DNA of 38,479 bases, from positions 1-38,479 of the IMG/VR virus record IMGVR_UViG_3300042391_000877. One strand, given 5' to 3'. A program made the translations under genes and the position numbers. Positions 1-8,176 of the stretch are shown here, piece after piece (positions within the stretch are counted from its first letter, which is position 1; every line of letters begins with the position of its first letter). A model generated the notes under the pieces. The model worked only from the letters and a program-made list of their open reading frames with translations. It did no database searches and was not told the origin of the DNA. The DNA is from a virus.

Positions 1-2
1 CT

Positions 3-3000
3 ATATTTGAATCTCCTACCGCTAGTAAATTAATTGATATTAGTTATACATTAGTTGCTACGGATTTAGTAAAAATAATTACACCATATAAAGAATTTAC
101 ACAGGCACCATCAGTAAGAGAAACATTATCATTAGATTTAAAGAGAGATTTTTTAAATAATGAAGGTTCTTTTAAAATATTATTCACACCATACTCAGTT
201 TTATATGGAGATGGTATTACACAAACATTAATTGTTAATATATCTAAAATACTGGATATTCCTGTTATTAATAAAATAGATTATCCAACAAGTGTATATA
301 TTCCATCTTATTCATTTGGTGATGTAAATTTTTCAGTATTATTTGAATCCAACTTAGCAACGCACGTATTAGTGTATCATGCAAAAGAAGATGATAGTAC
401 GGTATTGGGAAAGTTTGCAAAAAAAGATTCTATAAAATTAAATTACATAGATTTAAAAAATAGAAAAATAATTAATTCACCATTAGATTTATTATTTGTT
501 CCTTACAACGGAAATATTAAAGGTGAAATAGAAAGAATAACAATTAATTTTGAAGATGCAGGTGTATATGTTTCTAGTCAAAATTTAAAAGATGAATTAT
601 TTAAAGCAATCGCAGCACAGATACGATTAGATTTAGATAAATCAAAATATTTAAATCATTTAGCATCATTTGATATTGATGATAAAGAAATTATAATTTC
701 AAACTGGGATGTTGATAATACTACATTTACTAAATTTAAAAAAGATGAATTAGGAAATGATGTACCTGATGGTGAAATAAATAAAAGTGTAGTATTAAAA
801 TTATATGAACCATTACCAACAACGATTAATAAGAATGATACGTTATGGATTTCTGAATTAAGTGCATTACCGATATTACAATCAGTAGTATTGACTGGTG
901 TTGGTGCAGATAAATGCGTTCCATTAAGAGCACCTAATTTTGATGCAAATATAGATTTTGTTAAAGAACAATCAACTGGGTTTGAATCATATGATAATTT
1001 AATATTAAGTGGTTCTGCAACTTCACAACAAATAGTTGATAAATATTTAGCAGAAAATTTTATAGATGTTAAAGGTATTAATATTGATTATAGTGATTTT
1101 TCTAACTTTGTAAAATATAGTAGTGCAATTGAAAGATTAGCAAACTTTAAATATAAAAAAGAATTAGCCGAATGGTATGATAATACGATAACAACATTAA
1201 CAGCGGATAGTACACCAAACACAATTGCATTAAATTTAGATATAACAAACTATCAAACAAAGAAAGCAAATTTAATAACTGGTTTTGATGGTTGGGAAAC
1301 ATATTTAACACAAAGTGTATTTACAGGTTCGTTTAGTAATGCATCTACGGTATCTTTATACAATGATTATTTAGATACGGCGGAATTATATGATAGAAAC
1401 AATAACAATTCTTTAAAAAATAACATACCACTTCATATTGTAGAAGATAATGGAAATTTAGATTATCTTTTATTTTTAGATATGGTTGGTAATTATTTCG
1501 ATATTATTTGGGCTTATATCAAAGGTATGAGTGACCAAAAGAAAATAGCAGAAACTAATACTGATGGTATTGAAGATAAGTTTTTATATCAGTATTTACA
1601 ATCATTTGGTTGGAACGCAAAAAATCTTAATTCAAATAAACAACTTTGGGAATATACATTTGGATTAAATGATAATGCAGAAACTGGTTCATTTACATCT
1701 ACGGCGTATTTAGGAGATAATACAGAACAAATAACTCCTGAAAAAGCCACTACACAAATTTGGCGTAGAATTGCAAACAACTTACCTTATTTATTAAAAC
1801 ATAAAGGTAGTGTTAGAGGTATTAACGCGTTATTAACTTGTTATGGTATTGCAGCATCAAACCTTTCTATAATGGAGTTTGGTGGACCTACTTCGGATGT
1901 GGTAGAAGATTCGCCTAAATTTATATACAATAGTTTAACACATAATTTAGTTTTTGATAATGTAACTGCAAGTTTAAGTATACCATTTACCGGTACACCT
2001 AAACCACAATCTATTGAATTTAAATTAAAGCCTGATAGTTTTCAACCATACACATTTGTAACAGGTAGTGGTAGTTTTAGTATAGGAATACAACCAGATA
2101 TTTCTAATGATACTATTGCAAACAAATATGGTTATTTTACAATCAATGGTAATTGGGTAAATTCAAAATATCCTTTTTATGATGGAAATTATCATAGTAT
2201 ATTACTTAACAAAAGTGGTAGTACATATAATTTATATGCTAGAACAAATGATAAAGATAGAATTATACAAAGTGGGGAATGGATAACAACTATTACGGGT
2301 AGTAATTACGAAGATACAACTACATTAAAGTTTATAGGATTTAAAGGTCATTTAGAAGAATTTAGATTATGGGAAACTAATTTAAGTGAAAGTGTATTTA
2401 ATAGCCACGTTGTAATGCCGGAAGCGGTTAATGGTAATCATTTATATAGTTCTACTCAAGATTTATTATTGAGATTAGATTTTGAAAGACCACAAAATGT
2501 AAATACTAATACTACAATTAATAACGTAGCACCTAAAATAGAATATGTTGCAGCCGTTAGTGCAAGTGGGTTTGCAACGGCAAGTTCATATCCATACAAT
2601 TATGATGTATTAGAAAGAGAAGTGGCGTTAACAATTCCAAATAGTGGAGCAAGTAGATATTATACAAATAAAGTAAGATTAGAATCACAAGAATTAACAT
2701 CTAACTTATCACCATTATATCGTTCAACTATTAAAGCATTTGAAAACGCTCCTATGGATTCAAATAGAGTAGGATTGTTTTTCTCACCTAATAAAGATTT
2801 AGATTTAGATATTGCAAAATCATTCGGTGGAGAATCTTTTGATGAATATATAGGTAATCCAAAATATGAATATGGGTATATTAATTATCCTGAATTGGAT
2901 GCTGTAAGAAATTATTATTTTGAAAGAGTAGGTGAAAGAAACTTATATGAGTTTATACGTTTAATTAAATTTTACGATAAATCATTATTTGTTAATCTAA

Positions 3001-4070
3001 GAGAAATGTTGCCAGCAAGAGTTATAGCAACAACAGGACTTTTAATTGCACCACATTTATTAGAAAGAAATAGAATTAAAGTAAATAGACCAGAAGCAAC
3101 TGCTGAAAGTTTAGAAGGTGTTGTAACCGAAACTCAGATTACTGAATTAACTTCTACGTTTGATTATAAAGAAGCAAATTTAAATTTAACTGCTTCTGTT
3201 GAAAATATAAGTGGTGTAAACCAAACCATAAATGGAACATTGGTTGCATCGGATATATACAATTTTAGTGCAGAAGCTGATTCATTTGCAGGAACAATTA
3301 ATACTGATTTGGTAAATGTTGCTAAAGGTTCTTATATAACATATACCGGTTCAATTGATTATAGAAGGGATGATGGGACAATAACAACCGAACTTGATTT
3401 AATGAATGCTGGGCAAATTGTTGGAATGGATAATGCTTATATTGATTATGGGTATGGTACGGTTTTTAATAATGGATATGGAAAATATATTTATGAAGAG
3501 AATGGTGTATTTAAATCAAAGGCAATTAGAGCATTTTTAGTAACAAAAAAATCTACAACACTTACATATGTAAATACATTATATAAAATAGATGCAACAA
3601 CTAATTTTGGTGGATTTGTAAGATATAATAATTTAGATGGCAATGAAGAAACTTTAGCACCGGATGCAAATATTATATTTACTTTCTATGCTAGTCAGAT
3701 TTTGGAAAACGCATTAATTGATTGTTCATTAGAACAGGTGCTTGGTAGTGGTACAAATGTAGCAACATCATCGTATTCTCAAAAATTAATAGTACAAGAT
3801 GGTGCACAATTATTGAATTCAGCATCTTTATATAATGACCCTAATTTAAGTAATACAGCACCTGTGGATGGGTATTTACTATCTCATTATATTTATAAAG
3901 GAGATAAACATACGAGTATTGAAAATTTGTTCTATAAAGGATGTAAACAAACAACTGCTACAACGATAGATGGTAAAGCCGCAGTAGAAACATTTACAAC
4001 TAACCCAACTACATTAAGAGTAACCGCACAAGGTAGAAGTAGTAATGAACCAATATTAGAAGTAGATTAA
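3..4070 (+). CDS. Large tail/baseplate structural protein with LamG domain (5' end outside window)
   Basis: The reading frame is open from base 3 without a stop, so the GTG at 372 is an internal valine codon and the true start lies upstream of the window; at least 1355 residues are present. Counting from base 3, residues about 593-630 contain a motif (NLPYLLKHKGSVRGINALL, CYGI) that I associate with baseplate/tail proteins of T4-like phages. Residues about 645-800 form a LamG/concanavalin-like beta-sandwich, ending with the typical GHLEEFRLW and a following LDFERP stretch. A module at about nt 3560-3740 (TYVN, KIDAT, GGFVRY, LIDCSLEQ) recurs in the protein encoded at 6097-7428. It is followed by two other tail genes in the same direction. 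A virion tail or baseplate role is inferred from motif and neighbourhood; the exact T4 equivalent is not identified. Confidence 0.75.
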   Translation: MFESPTASKLIDISYTLVATDLVKIITPYKEFTQAPSVRETLSLDLKRDFLNNEGSFKILFTPYSVLYGDGITQTLIVNISKILDIPVINKIDYPTSVYIPSYSFGDVNFSVLFESNLATHVLVYHAKEDDSTVLGKFAKKDSIKLNYIDLKNRKIINSPLDLLFVPYNGNIKGEIERITINFEDAGVYVSSQNLKDELFKAIAAQIRLDLDKSKYLNHLASFDIDDKEIIISNWDVDNTTFTKFKKDELGNDVPDGEINKSVVLKLYEPLPTTINKNDTLWISELSALPILQSVVLTGVGADKCVPLRAPNFDANIDFVKEQSTGFESYDNLILSGSATSQQIVDKYLAENFIDVKGINIDYSDFSNFVKYSSAIERLANFKYKKELAEWYDNTITTLTADSTPNTIALNLDITNYQTKKANLITGFDGWETYLTQSVFTGSFSNASTVSLYNDYLDTAELYDRNNNNSLKNNIPLHIVEDNGNLDYLLFLDMVGNYFDIIWAYIKGMSDQKKIAETNTDGIEDKFLYQYLQSFGWNAKNLNSNKQLWEYTFGLNDNAETGSFTSTAYLGDNTEQITPEKATTQIWRRIANNLPYLLKHKGSVRGINALLTCYGIAASNLSIMEFGGPTSDVVEDSPKFIYNSLTHNLVFDNVTASLSIPFTGTPKPQSIEFKLKPDSFQPYTFVTGSGSFSIGIQPDISNDTIANKYGYFTINGNWVNSKYPFYDGNYHSILLNKSGSTYNLYARTNDKDRIIQSGEWITTITGSNYEDTTTLKFIGFKGHLEEFRLWETNLSESVFNSHVVMPEAVNGNHLYSSTQDLLLRLDFERPQNVNTNTTINNVAPKIEYVAAVSASGFATASSYPYNYDVLEREVALTIPNSGASRYYTNKVRLESQELTSNLSPLYRSTIKAFENAPMDSNRVGLFFSPNKDLDLDIAKSFGGESFDEYIGNPKYEYGYINYPELDAVRNYYFERVGERNLYEFIRLIKFYDKSLFVNLREMLPARVIATTGLLIAPHLLERNRIKVNRPEATAESLEGVVTETQITELTSTFDYKEANLNLTASVENISGVNQTINGTLVASDIYNFSAEADSFAGTINTDLVNVAKGSYITYTGSIDYRRDDGTITTELDLMNAGQIVGMDNAYIDYGYGTVFNNGYGKYIYEENGVFKSKAIRAFLVTKKSTTLTYVNTLYKIDATTNFGGFVRYNNLDGNEETLAPDANIIFTFYASQILENALIDCSLEQVLGSGTNVATSSYSQKLIVQDGAQLLNSASLYNDPNLSNTAPVDGYLLSHYIYKGDKHTSIENLFYKGCKQTTATTIDGKAAVETFTTNPTTLRVTAQGRSSNEPILEVD

Positions 4071-4097
4071 AAATAATGTAACAAAAAAATATTTTAT

Positions 4098-4106
4098 ATA
4101 TTTATA
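4098..4106 (+). promoter_or_regulatory. ATATTTATA motif upstream of 4126 gene (possible phage promoter element)
   Basis: The 9-mer ATATTTATA lies 19 nt before the start codon in a 55-nt gap. The same word, or one differing at a single base, occurs 3-20 nt before the starts at 6097, 7455, 12359 and 13032. The version here, TATATTTA, differs from the Bacteroidota -7 box TAnnTTTG only in the last base. The promoter role is inference; AT-rich sequence yields chance matches. Confidence 0.3.
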
Positions 4107-4125
4107 AAAGAATAATAAACAAACT

Positions 4126-4746
4126 ATGGCATACTTAGATAACACAACAATTACAGTAGACGCTATTCTTACTAAAAAAGGTAGAGAAAAATTAGCAGCT
4201 GGACAACCATTAAACATTTCGCAATTTGCATTAGGTGATGATGAAATTGATTACGATTTATATGATGCAGGACATCCAAAAGGGTCTGCGTTTTATGATA
4301 ATTCAATTTTGAGAACTCCTATTTTAGAAGCATCTCCTGATGAAACTCAGGCATTAAAATATAAATTAGTAACTTTACCAAAAGGTACAACAAGAATACC
4401 GGTAGTTTCTATTAATGCAGCTTCTATTGCAGCTAAAACAACAGGTGGTCAATTTCCAATTACACCTTCTACATCGCCAGCTGGAAATAGAAATGGTGGA
4501 TATACTGCAATATTAGGTAATAAAAATGCAGGTACTATCGTTGGTGAAGGTATGGCAAATATAACAACAACTTCAACTACATTTACAAATAGTGTAACTG
4601 CAACTGCAGAAGTAGTAAAAGGTATGACATTTACTTTCATTCCTAATAGTTCTTTAACTTCAACATTAACAACAACTTTAACTATATTTGGTAACGAAAC
4701 TGGTGGTAGTATTACTATTCCGGTAACTGTTACTTATGTAGCTTAA
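4126..4746 (+). CDS. Tail structural protein, conserved 'YLDNTTITVDAILTKKGRE' N-terminus
   Basis: This 206-residue protein begins with a conserved-looking N-terminal segment (residues 3-20, DAILTKKGREKL, followed by FALGDDEIDYDLYD and PILEA at about 65). I recognise this style of sequence from uncharacterised tail-associated proteins of large phages. The C-terminal half (about 110-206) is rich in Thr, Ser and Gly with alternating hydrophobics (TTTLTIFGNETGGS), consistent with a beta-sandwich or Ig-like domain. It sits between two tail genes, 20 nt before the next, and is preceded by an ATATTTATA motif and an A-rich leader without a Shine-Dalgarno sequence. A structural role is inferred from context; no enzymatic motif is visible. 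Confidence 0.6.
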   Translation: MAYLDNTTITVDAILTKKGREKLAAGQPLNISQFALGDDEIDYDLYDAGHPKGSAFYDNSILRTPILEASPDETQALKYKLVTLPKGTTRIPVVSINAASIAAKTTGGQFPITPSTSPAGNRNGGYTAILGNKNAGTIVGEGMANITTTSTTFTNSVTATAEVVKGMTFTFIPNSSLTSTLTTTLTIFGNETGGSITIPVTVTYVA

Positions 4747-4766
4747 TAAAATAATAAACAACGAAT

Positions 4767-5987
4767 ATGGCAACTTTAGGTTCAAATACCGGTACACAAT
4801 TAACAAACGACTTAGCATCGTATCTTAACTTACAAAAGCAAAATGCTAATGGAACAATAGATACAACACAATTAGCAGCTATTATTAACAATTACCTTAC
4901 AACGGGTGAAAAATTAATAATGGAAGCTGGAACTACTACAAACTCAGTATATAAGCAATTTAATACAACAGATGTAGTTCCTGCTAAAAATGAAGTAGTA
5001 ACAACTGGATTATGGAGTAATGGTAGTGGTTCTTTAAGTTCTGATATCGTTACTGGTTCAATAACAAATATGGCGGGCAATAGTGGTTCGGCAACTGATG
5101 AATACTATTATAATGTATATGCAACCCATAGTTCAGAAATTCCTGAATTTGCAGTAGCATATGGGCATATTAGTGGTGCAGGTGCGAGAACATTAGCAAA
5201 CTATGATGAAGCAACGTTACCAACAAAAGCAACTTATTTTCAATATAGAGCTTTATTAACAGATACGGCTGAAATAAAATTCCGTTTTTGGGGTGCAAGT
5301 GGTGAAGATAGTTATGAATCCGATGATTTCTACGCAGTTAATATTAGTAGAGCAAATTATAGAGAAAGAGTAGATCCAGGGAATTGGGAATTAACATTAA
5401 GTGGTTCAAGTGGTTCATTTACTTTTATAGATAATAGTGGTGAAAAATTCAATATAACTAATGCAGGTACTAATGAATACAATATTGTTAGTGGTACATT
5501 AAATTTAGGTACTAACAATTCAGCTACATTGGTAACACCAACTGCATCTAATGGACAAGGGTTTGGTAAATTCTATCCTGATTATGGTATTTTTATATTT
5601 AATCCAACGGCTTTATCAACTACACTTGGTGCACAATCTATTTTACCATCTGGTTCTTATATTTCAGATGAATTTAATCACAAAAAAATGTTCAATGTAA
5701 TTAAATTGGGTGGTGATTTCCAAGCTCGTAGAATTGAAAATATATCTACCGCACATTACTTTGTAAGAGTTAACAATAGAGAGTTTAACTTTTCTAATAA
5801 CCCTACTTATACTGATGCTACTGGTTCAATGAAACAACCTACATTTACAACAGACCCTTTAACTTATATTACAACAATTGGTTTATTTAACGATGCGAAC
5901 GAAATGATTGCAGTAGCTAAAACATCACAACCTATTGCTAAATCTTTCAGTAAAGAATTGTTATTGAAAGTTAAATTAGATTTCTAA
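4767..5987 (+). CDS. Tail/baseplate structural protein (EFNxSxNPT / YITTIGLxxD module)
   Basis: The protein is 406 residues, with a Gly/Ser/Thr-rich beta-type composition throughout and no catalytic motif. The C-terminus carries REFNFSNNPT (about 334-343), followed closely by YITTIGLFNDANEMIAVAK (about 367-385) and a terminal beta-strand-like tail LLLKVKLDF. The same C-terminal module occurs in the next gene (6097-7428), where it is interrupted by an inserted segment. At DNA level an identical 21-base stretch is shared at 5865-5885 and 7306-7326. The start at 4767 follows the previous stop by 20 nt and an A-rich leader (AATAAACAACGAAT). It ends just before a transcription terminator, so it probably closes a tail transcription unit. 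A structural role is inferred from neighbours and shared modules. Confidence 0.6.
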   Translation: MATLGSNTGTQLTNDLASYLNLQKQNANGTIDTTQLAAIINNYLTTGEKLIMEAGTTTNSVYKQFNTTDVVPAKNEVVTTGLWSNGSGSLSSDIVTGSITNMAGNSGSATDEYYYNVYATHSSEIPEFAVAYGHISGAGARTLANYDEATLPTKATYFQYRALLTDTAEIKFRFWGASGEDSYESDDFYAVNISRANYRERVDPGNWELTLSGSSGSFTFIDNSGEKFNITNAGTNEYNIVSGTLNLGTNNSATLVTPTASNGQGFGKFYPDYGIFIFNPTALSTTLGAQSILPSGSYISDEFNHKKMFNVIKLGGDFQARRIENISTAHYFVRVNNREFNFSNNPTYTDATGSMKQPTFTTDPLTYITTIGLFNDANEMIAVAKTSQPIAKSFSKELLLKVKLDF

Positions 5988-5998
5988 TAAAAAAGATT

Positions 5999-6031
5999 TG
6001 TTTGGGAGTATCGTAGGACAAAAACCAAACA
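5999..6031 (+). other. Inverted repeat (hairpin) upstream of the terminator
   Basis: TGTTTGG (5999-6005) can pair with CCAAACA (6025-6031) around a 19-nt loop. It lies in the largest intergenic gap of the window (5988-6096), directly before a stronger terminator hairpin. It may be part of an extended 3' end structure of the 4767-5987 transcript, or unrelated. Confidence 0.35.
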
Positions 6032-6042
6032 CGTAACTAAAG

Positions 6043-6074
6043 AACCCAACCTTAAAAAAGTTGGGTTTTTGTTT
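6043..6074 (+). terminator. Rho-independent terminator
   Basis: AACCCAAC (6043-6050) pairs with GTTGGGTT (6060-6067) across a 9-nt A-rich loop and runs into TTTGTTT. The GC-rich core in an otherwise very AT-rich sequence, plus the T-run, make it the only convincing intrinsic terminator in the window. It separates the tail genes before 5987 from the gene starting at 6097. Confidence 0.85.
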
Positions 6075-6080
6075 AATAAG

Positions 6081-6089
6081 ATATTTATA
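6081..6089 (+). promoter_or_regulatory. ATATTTATA motif between terminator and 6097 gene
   Basis: The word ATATTTATA lies 7 nt after the terminator T-run and 7 nt before the ATG. A promoter is needed between a terminator and the next gene, which makes this copy the best-placed of the set. If it is a -7/-10 element, the transcript would be nearly leaderless. The function is inferred. Confidence 0.35.
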
Positions 6090-6096
6090 TTAGATT

Positions 6097-7428
6097 ATGT
6101 TAAAACAAATACCTAAATCCGATATTAGTTTTAGACCATTTAAGGTTTATAAAACATTTACACCAACCGAACAATCGATTCCAGCGGATTTGGCAGTAAA
6201 CCACACAGGTAGTACAGACCAATTAACGGATTCAGAATTACATCAGCAAGGGTTATGGCATCAATTGCGTACTATGTATTATAATGGTGATAATGCATTA
6301 AATCCGTTTATGTCTTATGGTACATTTAAACCAAACTATACGAATGTTGAAACCGGGTTACAAAGAAGTTTAAAAGATAGAGCGTTTGTATTAAGTATAC
6401 CACAAATAGAATTTGGCGAACAAATAAAACCAAATTCGGTTTATTTACAAAATTCAATAAGTATAGGAAACGAAGAAATATATGATGATGGTTATGGTAA
6501 TTTAATATCAACTTATAGTTCATATTTTTTTAATAAAATAGATATTGAAACAAATGAATTTTGGTTTACTGATGCAAATAATACTGTTATTAAAACAAAT
6601 ATACTAACATTGGATATAGAAAATAATTTATTATTAGTACAAAATGAAGATACTTTTTATTTAATAAAAATTGATGTAGAAGAAGGTAGTGTTAGTTTTT
6701 TAGGCATATTTAAAGAAACAAATGTAAATGCATCAATTATAGGTAATGTATTTTATTCACATGGTATTATTACAATTACAAGAGAAACACAACTAAATGG
6801 TATAAGAGAAACCGCATTAACAAATTATAATTTAGAATATAAATCTACAAATACTATTTATGAAAATGAATACCTATTAGTAGTTGGTGAAGATGAATTT
6901 AATGTTTCTACAAACCCTACATCATATACTGAAAATAATGTTGATACTGGAACAATATATGTAAATGCATTAACTAAATACCAAATAGATGCAACGCGTA
7001 TTTTATTGCCGGCAAATGGTGGGTTTGTACTTTATATAGATGATAGTGGTAATGAAGTAACATTAGCAATAGATGAAAATATAATTTATAATTTTTATGC
7101 TAGAGAAATATTAGAAAATAATTTGATTGGATGTTCATTACAAAACTTTAAACAAGAAACTGTAAAGTGGAGAAATAGTGATAAATATCAAAGAACTACA
7201 TTAAATAACCCATACATTTCAGCAGTTAATGGTGTTAGTGCAAGTGGGTTTGATGTATACGAATATAGTTCATCGGTTGACCCAACTGGTTCTTATTTAG
7301 CACCATATATTACAACAATTGGTTTATATGATGATAATATGGATATGGTGGCAGTAGCTAAGTTAGCAAAGCCTGTAAAATCAACTCCTGACCTTCCTGT
7401 AAATTTTTTAGTTCGATTTGACAGTTAA
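6097..7428 (+). CDS. Tail/baseplate structural protein with an inserted module
   Basis: This 443-residue protein has an N-terminal region with HQQGLWHQLRTMYY (about 49-62) and VLSIPQIEFGEQIKPNSV (about 107-124). A mid-part has GNVFYSHGIITIT (about 214-226), then EYLLVVGEDEFNVSTNPT (about 258-275). I recognise this arrangement from conserved tail proteins of large marine-type phages. The last element normally continues directly into YITTIGLYDD, as it does in the 4767-5987 protein. Here about 125 residues intervene (about 278-403), containing a module (about 287-350: YVNALTKYQIDAT, GGFVLY, LIGCSLQ) also found near the C-terminus of the first protein in the window. It is therefore a mosaic protein. 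It probably forms part of the tail or baseplate; no enzymatic motif is visible. Confidence 0.65.
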   Translation: MLKQIPKSDISFRPFKVYKTFTPTEQSIPADLAVNHTGSTDQLTDSELHQQGLWHQLRTMYYNGDNALNPFMSYGTFKPNYTNVETGLQRSLKDRAFVLSIPQIEFGEQIKPNSVYLQNSISIGNEEIYDDGYGNLISTYSSYFFNKIDIETNEFWFTDANNTVIKTNILTLDIENNLLLVQNEDTFYLIKIDVEEGSVSFLGIFKETNVNASIIGNVFYSHGIITITRETQLNGIRETALTNYNLEYKSTNTIYENEYLLVVGEDEFNVSTNPTSYTENNVDTGTIYVNALTKYQIDATRILLPANGGFVLYIDDSGNEVTLAIDENIIYNFYAREILENNLIGCSLQNFKQETVKWRNSDKYQRTTLNNPYISAVNGVSASGFDVYEYSSSVDPTGSYLAPYITTIGLYDDNMDMVAVAKLAKPVKSTPDLPVNFLVRFDS

Positions 7429-7431
7429 CGT

Positions 7432-7440
7432 ATATTTATA
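7432..7440 (+). promoter_or_regulatory. ATATTTATA motif upstream of 7455 gene
   Basis: This is another exact ATATTTATA (preceded by T, giving TATATTTA) in a 26-nt gap, 14 nt before the ATG and followed by an A-rich leader. It is a possible phage promoter element; see the copies at 4098, 6081, 12347 and 13006. Confidence 0.3.
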
Positions 7441-7454
7441 TAAAACAAAACACT

Positions 7455-7733
7455 ATGGCACTACTAGATTTATACAACAATAGCAAATTAAAAGAAAAAG
7501 ATGCTGATAAACAACGTACTGATGTTATCACAAATAAAATATATGGAACTGAGGCAGTCAACGGTTTTACACCAAAATTAAAAGTAGGTGATAAGAATAA
7601 AACAGATTTCAATATGGTTGATGTTAACACAAATAGTACGGTTAAGGCATTTGAACCATTAAATTTAAATGGGTCTAAAACCGCACCATATGTGCCAGGA
7701 AAGACGTATTTGGATGTTACGCCTAGAAAATAA
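7455..7733 (+). CDS. Small hypothetical phage protein
   Basis: This is a 92-residue, highly polar and Lys/Asp/Asn-rich protein with no signal peptide, membrane segment or motif I recognise. It ends in a basic tail (YLDVTPRK). It begins after an A-rich leader and ends 2 nt before the endonuclease I-like gene, so the two are likely co-transcribed. The composition would suit a small structural or neck protein, but nothing in the sequence shows it; the function is unknown. Confidence 0.55.
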   Translation: MALLDLYNNSKLKEKDADKQRTDVITNKIYGTEAVNGFTPKLKVGDKNKTDFNMVDVNTNSTVKAFEPLNLNGSKTAPYVPGKTYLDVTPRK

Positions 7734-7735
7734 TA

Positions 7736-8140
7736 ATGACAAAAAAAGTTACAAAAACAGGTTGGGTAGCAAAGAAGAATGGTTATAAGAGTGGATTAGA
7801 AGATACCGTTTCCCAACAAATAGAGAGTAAAGGAATTAAAGTAGAATATGAAACGGAAAAGGTGAATTATATTATACCGTCATCTCCTCACACATATAGT
7901 CCAGATTTTAAATTACCCAATAACATTAGGGTAGAAACGAAAGGTAGGTTTGTATTAGCTGATAGGAAAAAACATCTATTAGTTAAAGAACAAAACCCTA
8001 CATTAGATATTCGTTTTGTGTTTACCAATTCAAAGAACAAAATCAATAAAAAATCCAAAACAACTTACGCCGATTGGTGTGATAAGTATGGATTTAAGTA
8101 TGCCGATAAGGTAATACCAGATGAATGGTTCTCCGAATAA
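7736..8140 (+). CDS. T7 endonuclease I-type Holliday-junction resolvase
   Basis: The 134 residues align along their whole length with phage T7 gp3 (endonuclease I), which cleaves branched DNA such as Holliday junctions and resolves recombination intermediates before packaging. All four active-site positions are visible: E22 in SGLEDTVS, D57 in YSPDF, and E67 and K69 in VETKG. These correspond to E20, D55, E65 and K67 of T7 endonuclease I, a constant offset of two. Family-typical stretches DRKKHLLVKEQ and FADKL/KYADKVIP-EW near the C-terminus are also present. It is followed by primase and Mre11-Rad50 genes, forming a small recombination/replication block. T4 itself uses the unrelated gp49 for this task, so the T7-type enzyme is a substitution in an otherwise T4-like set. 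Confidence 0.92.
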   Translation: MTKKVTKTGWVAKKNGYKSGLEDTVSQQIESKGIKVEYETEKVNYIIPSSPHTYSPDFKLPNNIRVETKGRFVLADRKKHLLVKEQNPTLDIRFVFTNSKNKINKKSKTTYADWCDKYGFKYADKVIPDEWFSE

Positions 8141-8141
8141 T

Positions 8142-8172
8142 TTGGTAATTTGAACTATTTTCCGTATATTTG
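8142..8172 (+). promoter_or_regulatory. Bacteroidota-type promoter candidate (TTG - N20 - TATATTTG)
   Basis: TTG (8142-8144) and TATATTTG (8165-8172) are separated by 20 nt, matching the Bacteroidota housekeeping pattern TTG...TAnnTTTG with a normal spacer. The box ends only 4 nt before the ATG at 8177, so a transcript from here would be leaderless or nearly so, which is a caveat. This 36-nt gap is one of the few long enough to hold a promoter. Confidence 0.4.
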
Positions 8173-8176
8173 ATAT

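Noticed and set aside
372-374. GTG at 372 as the start codon of the first gene
   Set aside because: The same frame is open back to base 3 and the upstream codons encode normal-looking protein, so the gene begins before the window.
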